From Prorocentrum cordatum (lineage: Eukaryota > Sar > Dinophyceae > Prorocentrales > Prorocentraceae), in contig CAUYUJ010002772.1 of assembly GCA_963575745.1 (NCBI GenBank), forward strand, positions 1-64,000: a DNA stretch of 64,000 nucleotides, in the 5' to 3' direction. Each line of letters starts with the position of its first letter. The first letter of the stretch is position 1. The notes beneath the pieces were generated by a model, which did no database searches, was not told where the DNA came from, and saw only the letters and a list, made by a program, of their open reading frames with translations. This document shows positions 57,100-64,000 of this stretch, piece by piece. The position numbers and the translations under genes are program-made.

Positions 57100-58240
57100 C
57101 AAGGGGCCCGGGGCCGCGCCCACTCCGCGCCTCGCGGCACGGTGGCGGACATCGATAGACTTGCGGCTGAAGCGCGCGCTGCGGTCGGCCCCCCCGAGTC
57201 GGACGAGCGCGAGGAGGCGCTTGCGTTCGACCAGTTCCAACCATGGCGAGGCGACTGTGCATCTGTTTTAGTTGCGACAAGATGGTGGAAGTGCTGACGC
57301 GGCATGACGACTTCTAGCTGCACCTGGGCGTGGACGCGAAGCAGGGGGCAATGTCGGGGCAGGCGGGCGCGGCCGCGATCAGCTTGCAGGCAAAAGACAA
57401 GCTCCGCGGCACCGCGTTCCCAAAGGGAGACGGCGCGGTTCAAGGGCGAGTGCAGGGCAGGGCGTTCACGACGCACGGAGTGCCGCTCCTGCAGGCTACC
57501 TTTAACACAGAAGAGGCTCCGAATTTCATGGATTTCTTTCGTTGCCTGGGGATCGTGCACGACAGCGCCATCCGTGACCGATCCTTGCGACATCGCGTCG
57601 TCGCATTGCGCAGTGATTACGCGCCTGGCATTGAGGCTGAAAGTTGTGTTCCCGAAGTCTCAACCTGCGAAAGACCAGTTCCATTTCGCCAAGCACGCAA
57701 GCTTGAAGACGACAACAAGCGGAACTCTTGCGAAGAAGATAAAGCATCGCAGGCCTGCTGGCCAGACGGGCATCTACGAGCTCACCAACCTGGGTTGGAC
57801 TGGCAGCCCTCAACGCACTGCGGCGGATCCCAACGCTGGACTGCGCTTCCATGCTGCATGAAGGCTTCCTGGCGCGCTTAAAGCATGAGTTCGACGAGCA
57901 GGAAGCCGCCGCCTACTTGGGTCCGAACAGTCGCGGCCCGCAGAAGTATACCATTCGCGCGACAGCGCGGGAAATGAGAGAGGAGTACAACCTGCGATGC
58001 TACAACGAGGGCGAGTCCACGACAATGTTGTTCTGCCCAAACTGGTCGGGCATGGGCGTGCTGCGGCGTGCTGACGGCCGGCTACGATGGGAGCTCTGTG
58101 GAGCCAATGCATTCACCTTGCGAGAAAGCTCGGAAGGACGCAGCATCATGAGACCATTCCTCATCTCCGCTGGGAAAGCCTTGGCCCCGCTGTCCGATCT
58201 CCCTACTCAGACGGGGATAGACGCTTGTCTGTCGGGTTAA
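57100..58240 (+). pseudogene. Hypothetical coding remnant between the ATPase and SWIM genes
   Basis: Coding-like pieces in several frames: VADIDRLAAEARAAVGPPES (about 57140), FTTHGVPLLQATFNTEEAPN and FMDFFRCLGIVHD (about 57465-57560), GIYELTNLGW (about 57770), and, from 57851, MLHEGFLARLKHEFDEQEAA, YTIRATAREMREEYNLRCYN and MRPFLISAGKALAPLSDL. They are probably parts of the same decayed gene as the neighbouring ATPase or SWIM protein. No domain recognised. Confidence 0.35.
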
Positions 58241-58345
58241 GCGGCATCCATCCTGTCTGCCTGGGCGGGGATACACGCTCTCCCCGTCGGGGCGAGCGGC
58301 ATCCATCCCCACCTGGAGGGAGCGCGGCTGGGGGCTCGAAGGAAA
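58195..58345 (+). repeat. Short degenerate repeat (GGGGATA-ACGC / AGCGGCATCCATCC)
   Basis: GGGATAGACGCTTGTCTGTC and GGGATACACGCTCTCCCCGT, each followed by AGCGGCATCCATCC within 25 bp, form two copies with a period of about 60 bp. Confidence 0.55.
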
Positions 58346-58379
58346 CCTGCCCCGCTAGGGGTGGGGGGGAGGTCTGACG

Positions 58380-59156
58380 ATGCTGAAGGAGGTCGCAGCG
58401 CTGGCCGCAAAGTACTCGCCCCTCAGGATCCCGCAGCACATGCAATACCTGCGCGACAATTATTCCAGGAAGTGGTATTCGTGGGACGAGGACCCCGACG
58501 ACAAAATGCAGCTGTACCCGCCCGCGCTGGACCCCGCACATTTGAATGGGGCATCTCTGATCGCTGCCGGCAGATCTCATGCTCAGGCATTGTGGGAAGC
58601 GTCGCAGACGGAGACAGTGCACGCCGTGGTTCTGGAGGGATCAGGAAAAGCGCCCAAGCACTTCGACGTCAACCCGATGCAAGTTGTCGCGGTGATCATG
58701 AACGTGAAGAAGAAGCTCGTGGTGGAGGATGCCGAGCATGGGGCCCGTGCATTGTTCTCCTCTGGTCTCGAGTTACAGCATCGCCTCGAAGCGGCTGGCG
58801 CCCTAATAAAATGCAGTCGGCCATCGAACAGGAGGCAGAAAGATCTCGGCGCGCAGGTGAGCCGCGTGAGCGCCGTGTTCAACGACATTGCTTACGTCAT
58901 ACTTTCTTCTGATGCCCGCATTTTCCGCGCCTGCGCGCGCGGCGCTGCGTGCACGTGCACATGGTTCTGTCGCCACGCCGGGTGCGAGCACGTGGAGTAT
59001 GTATCGATGCTCGCGCTGCGCTTGCAGAAGAAGCCAAAGTACCCGAACCCTCAGGAGCTGCCAGGGACGCGACCGAGGGGCCAGAAGTGCGGCTCGGTTT
59101 TGGTTGTACCACAGCAGACCACAAGCAAGACACGCAAAGTGGAGAAATGCGAATAA
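58380..59156 (+). CDS. SWIM-type zinc-finger protein segment, 258 codons
   Basis: An intact frame from the ATG at 58380. VVLEGSGKAPKHFDVNPMQV and HLNGASLIAAGRSHAQALWE give a folded-looking N-terminal half. Near residues 195-210 the sequence GAACTCTWFCRHAGCEHVEY shows CxC...CxH, the SWIM zinc-binding pattern found in MULE-type transposases and other DNA-binding proteins. The C-terminal tail is Lys/Thr-rich. It follows the DUF3987-like gene in the same orientation and may have been its C-terminal part. DNA or protein binding is inferred from the SWIM motif only. Confidence 0.5.
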   Translation: MLKEVAALAAKYSPLRIPQHMQYLRDNYSRKWYSWDEDPDDKMQLYPPALDPAHLNGASLIAAGRSHAQALWEASQTETVHAVVLEGSGKAPKHFDVNPMQVVAVIMNVKKKLVVEDAEHGARALFSSGLELQHRLEAAGALIKCSRPSNRRQKDLGAQVSRVSAVFNDIAYVILSSDARIFRACARGAACTCTWFCRHAGCEHVEYVSMLALRLQKKPKYPNPQELPGTRPRGQKCGSVLVVPQQTTSKTRKVEKCE

Positions 59157-59289
59157 AGAAATGGCGCAGGGTGCCGCCTTGTAAAGCCAGAGCGATGTGC
59201 AGCGTCAGCCATGCGATCGCCGTGCATTTGGCATTTGTCTTGCCGCGGGATACTGAAAAACTGCTCGCGTCAAGCAACGTCGTTGAGGA

Positions 59290-59475
59290 TGCAAAACCCA
59301 ACCGCCAGAGCTCCCGTTCGCCAGTCCCTCGTCGCCAATTCCCGTTCGCCGGAGCCCCTGTTCGCCGGAGTCTTCGTTCGCTAGGTTCCCGTCCACCGGA
59401 ATCCTTGTTTGCGGGGAATCCTCGTTCGCCAGTTCCCCGTTCGCCGGCTCCCGTTCGCCGGTTCTCGCTCGCAGG
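59290..59475 (+). repeat. Minisatellite of CCCGTTCGCCGG words
   Basis: About ten degenerate copies of a 14-17 bp unit with core GTTCGCCGG or GTTCGCCAG. Confidence 0.75.
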
Positions 59476-59774
59476 GGGGTCACGGGCGTGTGTCTGGATT
59501 TCGGTTTTCGACTTGGAGGTACTCGGCATGGGCTCTGGTCTCCCGGGTCTGAACCACGGGGGAAGTGCTCCTGGATCCTTTGGCTGCTGTCGTGCGTTTT
59601 GGACTCTGAGGGTTCGTCGCCGTCGGGCGAGAGCCCGGCCTCCATGAGTGCGCGCGGGCGGGGGGGAACGGAAGAGGATGCGACGGACGCTTGACGGCGC
59701 CCTCCTGTTGCCTAATGCAAGCAAGATGATGCGCACATGTTATCCTCCGTAGCATCGGGCTCAAGCCAGGCGGT

Positions 59775-60990
59775 GTGCCGCGCACCTGGACGGGGCCGAT
59801 GCCCGGGTGCATTGCCCTACCATTTTACGAAAGTGAGCCGAGGTTTCTGGCGCGGCAGGAAGTATTCGAACGGGCAGGGTTCGACCGTCTGAAGCTGTTG
59901 CACCGGCTGGGAGCCTCGCCGCCCACGCCTACAAATCTTAGCATCTTGGAATGCGATGCTGACCCTGTAGAAGAACACTGTGGGGCACTTTGTGCTACAC
60001 CTTGCGCTCAGCACAGCGGGTCCCCTGAGCCAATGGCTAGGGGCGCGCGAGGTGGTTTATTCTGCAGCAGCGACGGGTCACGTCGGCTCGAGTTGAGCAC
60101 GATCGAGCCTTGACTTTGCTGGGTATCACCCTCGGCGAAAGGCGCCCGGGACTGTCCAAGTACCAGCTGCCGTTTACGCAGGTGCCACCGCGCTGGGTGG
60201 CGGAGCGCCGCGTGGTGCTCAAGCGCGGCGTGGCTCACGTGGCGGGCTGCGACACTTGCGCCCTGGCGTCGCACCTGTTCGACGCGCGCCTGCGCGATTC
60301 GATGCAAGACGCCGCCTGGGCGATGCAGAGCTGGGAGCGCCGTCCTCTGCCGGAAATTCTGATGCCGCTGCTGGAGAGGTTACGGCGCCGTTCTGGAGGT
60401 CTTCTGGCGCCGCCCCCTGCGACCTCGCCCAGATTGTGGATCCGGCCTATTGTGGGCGACGACGTTGGCCTAGCTCTGGGTAGCTCTGAGGAAATGAGGA
60501 TGTCGTTCCCCCCGCGCATGCAGCGCGTGATGCTCCGCCAGGGCACAGGGCGGCGGTTGTGATTCCAGGGCCTGCTGCAGTTGCGGCCCTTCTTGCGGAT
60601 GGCGGGGCTGGACCTCCCTAGCGCGCTGCTGTGTTTCGAGACGGAGCTGCGTCGCGACGGGCACGTCGCCGAGGAAGTCTTCGAGAGGGAGCACCGGTAC
60701 CAAGTAGAGCACGCCTGCGGCGCCCGCGGCCACGGGCGCGGCGCGCATCCGTTCGGGTGCGCCAGCATCCAGAGGTTCCTGCTCCCTGAATCCGGCCAAG
60801 TCCATGGCTGCCCGTTTCAGCGCGGGCACGAGAGCCCGTATAACCTCGCCACGTTGCTCGGGTATTGGGGCTTGGCGCAAGAGGGGGTCGACGCCGTAGT
60901 CCGTGCGGCGCGAGAAGGGCCTCCTTCTCGCGCTTGCGCGTTTTTTTTCGGCGCGGCGCACCCGTGGACGAGCTGGGGCCGACATGGGGC
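59775..60990 (+). pseudogene. PRIM2: DNA primase large subunit (PriL/PRIM2) pseudogene
   Basis: Segments in three frames follow the order of eukaryotic PRIM2: CIALPFYESEPRFLARQEVF and GFDRLKLLHRL (about 59808-59915); GHFVLHLALSTAGPLSQWLG (about 59983-60045); SKYQLPFTQVPPRWVAERRV and LPEILMPLLERLRRRSG (60157-60400); FPPRMQRVMLRQG (about 60510); then, after an in-frame TGA at 60560-60562, LRPFLRMAGLDLPSALLCFE, HPFGCASIQRFLLPES, VHGCPFQRGHESPYNL and SRACAFFFGAAHP. Three of the four Fe-S cysteines (FGC, HGC, RAC) are present. The first, in the FPPCM block, is Arg. PriL helps primase start RNA primers in replication. Two frameshifts and a stop without introns indicate a processed pseudogene. Confidence 0.8.
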
Positions 60991-61259
60991 CGTCGGTCAT
61001 CCAAACGATTACCTTCGGCGCAGCAGGATGGCGTGGGCCACGCGCTGGGGTCGCCCCCCCTGTGGCGCTGCCGCGCCGCGACCAACGCGCGATGCAAGCT
61101 TTGCGGAGCTTGCCGGGACAACTCCCCGCGAACCTCCAGGCCCGCCCTGTCCGACCCGCCTTGCTCGCGAGCGGGGCGCCCTATGACAGCGCTATGATTC
61201 TTGCGTGAGAGAAGCATCCGCCCAGCTGTTGCGCTCATCGTATGCAGCGCCTATGCGGG
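60991..61259. other. Spacer, nothing recognised
   Basis: Open frames here are GC-driven continuations after the PriL homology ends. I see no domain. Confidence 0.4.
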
Positions 61260-61760
61260 ACCAGGAACGAATCCCCGCTTCCCTGGTGCCGTTCCTCCGC
61301 CTTGTCCTGCCCCGCATATTCTGCCTGCTCTGTCTTTTCCTTGTTATCCTGCTTGTTCTCCTTCCCCTCCTCCGCGCCCTTATCCAGCAGTGGGGGCGGG
61401 GAAAGCCCCCCATGGGGCCCGCAGAGCCTGGGTCCTTCAGGTCCGAAGTGTGAACCTCGGCAGGAGCTTCAACATGAGTTCTGGTTCCTCTCTGGGAATC
61501 GGACGCACGACTCATCCGGGCCTGTTAGAGCATCTTTGGAACCACCTCGGAGCATCTTCGACTATCGAGAACAATATTCGACGTCATCTTCGGCTCTCTG
61601 CGGCTCTCTTGGAGCCGTCTTGGGAGAAAGGTCCAGGGGGGGGCAGGGAAGAGGGGCAAACCCCTCCCCGAAGCGGAAGAAGGGGGGTGGAGGAGGAAAC
61701 TCTCCAAGACCATCCACGCGCTACAGGGCCGGTGGGATGGACACGGCAGGTTTCGCGTCC
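61260..61760 (-). repeat. Dispersed repeat copy, inverted relative to 740-960
   Basis: The reverse complement contains GGGGAGGGGTTTGCCCCT, aligned to GGGGAGGGGTTTACCCCT at 774-791, followed by AAGACGGCTCCAAGAGAGCC-type words as in the copy at the start of the window. Frames through it are not genes. Confidence 0.65.
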
Positions 61761-62049
61761 AGTCGACGTGAGATGCGGTGGACCGCCCACTCCCCCGCCT
61801 CCCTTCTCCAAGGAAACGATAGCGCTGGCGGAGCCGTTCAAGATTGATCACTGCTCTGGGGAGCCGTCCAAGGTTGAACATTCCCCTGGGGAATGGGCGA
61901 GGGGGCGAAGGGGGCACATCTCGGTCCCCAGGGCGCACAGGAATGAACCGACGGCGCGAAATCACGATCGAGGATGGCTCCGAGAGCTGCTTGGGAAGTC
62001 CAAGGGCGGATGTCGGGACTGGGCCCTCACGGAAGGGCGCGTCGGGCGG
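61761..62049. other. Spacer, nothing recognised
   Basis: GC-rich with short GAGCCGTCCAAGGTTGA-type words that may extend the repeat before it. No gene seen. Confidence 0.4.
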
Positions 62050-63335
62050 CGGGCGGGCGGCGGGCCGGGCGGGCGGGACATTCAAATACGGCGCATATGC
62101 ACATGATGACGCATGTGCCATGTGACACGCGTGGAACCCGAACGGACGAAACACGGGTCGGGCAAGCGGGGCCTTAACGGGCGGGCGCGGCAGGCGGCTG
62201 GCGGGGCCCGAAGGGCGGGCGAGCGGGTCGGGCGGGCGGGACATTGGAAGTATGGCGCAGATGCAAAGTATGACGCGTGTACCAGGCGGCACGCGTGGAA
62301 CCAGAATGGGCGGGCGGCGGGTTGAGCGGGCGAGACTCAAATAGGCGGGCGGGCCGGGCGGGCGGCGGGCCCGGCGGGCGGGGCATGAAAATAGGACGCA
62401 TGTGCGCATTGTGACAGGCTGGCGTAGAACCCTGACGGGCGAGACCCTAACGGCCGAGCGGGTCGGGCGGCGGGCGGGGCCCTCGCGGGCGGACTCGGAC
62501 GGGCGGGACATTAAAGTATGACGCATGTACACAATATGGCGCATGTACCAAGTGGCACGCGTGGAACCCTGACGGGCGGGCGGCAGGTAACGCAGGAGGA
62601 AGCCCTGACTGGTGGGCGGATCGTGCGGCGGGCGAGCGGCGGGCCAGGCGGGCGGAGACGTTAAAGTACGACGCATATACACATTATTACGCATGCGCCA
62701 GGTGGCACGCATGGAACCCTCACGGGCGAAAAGCGGGTCGGGCAGGTGGGGCCCTAACGGGCGGGCGGGTCAGGCTGCGGGCGGGATCATAACGGGCGGG
62801 CGAGTGGCGGTTCGGGCGGGCGGGACATTAAAGTATGGCGCAGATGCCAAGTATGACGCATGTACCAGGTGGCACGCGCGGAACCCTCACGGTCGGGCTG
62901 CGGGTCGAGCAAGTGGACATTAATGGGCGAGTGGGTCGGGCGGGCGGCGGGTCGAGCGGGCGGGACATTAAAGTAGGACGCATGTGCACATCATGACGCA
63001 TGTACCAGGTGGCACGCGTGGAACCCTGACGGGCAGGCGCGGCGGGTCGTGCGGGCGGGGCCCTAACGGCCGGGCGGGTCGGGCGCCGGGCGGGGCTCTG
63101 ACGGGCGGGGTCTGGCGGGCGGTACATTAAAGTATCACGCAGTCACACATTATGACGCATGCACCAAGTGGCACGCGTGGAACCCAGACGGAGGCGCGGC
63201 GGTTCGGGCAGGCAGGAACCCTGACGGGCGGGCGGTTCGGGCGGCGAAAGGGCGGCGGGTCGGGCGGGCGGGACATTAAAGTATGACGCATGTGCACATT
63301 ATGCACATGTAGGAGGTGGCGCGCGTGGAACCCCA
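62050..63335 (+). repeat. Tandem array of about nine 125-180 bp units
   Basis: A core beginning ACATTAAAGTATGACGCATG and ending GGCACGCGTGGAACCCTGAC recurs near 62070, 62240, 62383, 62508, 62660, 62824, 62966, 63122 and 63272. The cores (about 64 bp) are conserved. The GC-rich linkers of GGGCGGGCGG words vary in length. Inside the core, ATGACGCATG occurs twice. Confidence 0.85.
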
Positions 63336-64000
63336 ACGGGCGAAAGGCGGGTCGGGAAGGCGGAACCCTAACGGGCGGACGGGTAGGCGGCGGCCGGGAC
63401 CCGATGAACCTAGCCCTAATGCCTTGTCAGACGAACGCAGGAACCTAGCTCTAATGCCCTGTGCCTGATCCGCTCGCCGAACCCCCAACCCGGGCACGCG
63501 AACCCGAACCCTGCAACGCTGACCCTGACACCTGAAGCCGAACCCCCCCCCCAGTTCTGACTCGAACGGAATCAACTGAACACCCGAAACGGAACGCCCA
63601 AGCCCGAGCCCCAACCCCGAATCGTAATACCCACGCACGAACAACCTGACCCGAACACCCGAGCCCGAACACCGAAATACGAACCCGAACACACGAAGTC
63701 CAAGTAAGCGCACCAAAATGCCCGAGGGCCGAAAGCGGCAAAACCCGGAAACCCTGGACCCCGAAGGCCCCAGCAGCCGAAGGCCCGAATGCCTGAGCAT
63801 TCGGAAACCCGAAGACTCTAATGCCCAACTCGAGCCACCCAACCCGAGAAAATACCATCACAACCCGCAGAAAAACCCAACCCGAAAACATACCCCCCCA
63901 ACTCGAAAAAAAACCCGGCCAACCCGCACAAAACAAAAACCACGGGTTAATTTTTTCGGGTGGAGGCCGGTTTTTTTCTTGGGGTTGGAGCCGACCCCCC
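63336..64000. repeat. CCCGAAC-type repeats and A-run / AACCCG words
   Basis: 63410-63840 is rich in degenerate CCCGAACxCCGAA words with two copies of AACCTAGCCCTAATGCC-type sequence near 63410 and 63445. 63836-63990 has AACCCGAAAA words, the reverse complement of those at 46331-46560. No gene seen. Confidence 0.65.

Noticed and set aside
63400-63840. Telomere-like CCCTAA/CCCGAAC repeats indicating a chromosome end
   Set aside because: Words are irregular and only two CCCTAA-like pieces occur; no perfect telomeric run.

Overview
The window looks like nuclear DNA of a dinoflagellate. The reasons are: very GC-rich sequence crowded with tandem repeats; a LINE and a DIRS-type retroelement that both carry cytosine-methyltransferase-like domains; tyrosine-recombinase genes of a type I associate with dinoflagellates; a degenerate copy of the dinoflagellate spliced leader at 51197-51217; and many host-like genes broken by frameshifts without introns. 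I saw no rRNA, tRNA, CRISPR or bacterial operon. The species cannot be named from the sequence alone.

Layout. 1-4214: a duplicated low-complexity repeat, pyrimidine and CATAC microsatellites, then about 29 copies of a 77-bp repeat. 4215-23628 (minus strand): one giant LINE-like unit of about 19 kb. In its own 5' to 3' order it holds an 896-codon ORF1; a frame-broken ORF2 with a winged-helix-like segment, a DNMT3-like methyltransferase, an EEP endonuclease, reverse transcriptase, a zinc knuckle and RNase H; an intact 1257-codon superfamily-1 (UPF1-like) helicase; an 848-codon ORF in the same frame behind a single TAG; a 379-codon ORF4 that overlaps it by ATGA; and a 1.3-kb 3' UTR. 23629-23887: a MITE-like inverted-repeat element. 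23928-28383: a broken tyrosine recombinase and acidic or cysteine-rich ORFs. 28384-32613: a GAT microsatellite, then a minus-strand kinase-like gene and an unknown gene sprinkled with the word GCCAGAGGCAG.

32655-37790 and 45424-46330: a roughly 21-bp satellite (GGTCGGGTCTAG...). Between its two parts lie CAT microsatellites, a complete 5.8-kb DIRS-order element (38112-43910, minus strand; ORF1, RT, RNase H, tyrosine recombinase, C5-methyltransferase) with textbook split direct repeats, and an 89-bp tandem array. 47194-50370 (plus strand): the 3' part of a second element related to the giant LINE. It shares the C-terminal domain of ORF4, a 3'-UTR hairpin and the terminal sequence. 50371-52660: a dispersed repeat, a spliced-leader relic and a diverged three-copy tandem duplication. 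52632-59156: remains of a ubiquitin-specific protease, a DUF3987-like ATPase and a SWIM zinc-finger protein. 59775-60990: a pseudogene of the DNA primase large subunit. The rest is dispersed and tandem repeats.

How it fits together: most of the window is retroelement sequence and satellite. The strongest candidate for an undescribed system is the giant LINE, which joins a DNMT3-like domain lacking its catalytic cysteine, an endonuclease-RT-RNase H core and an SF1 helicase. Its 3' end is defined independently by the related element at 47-50 kb.
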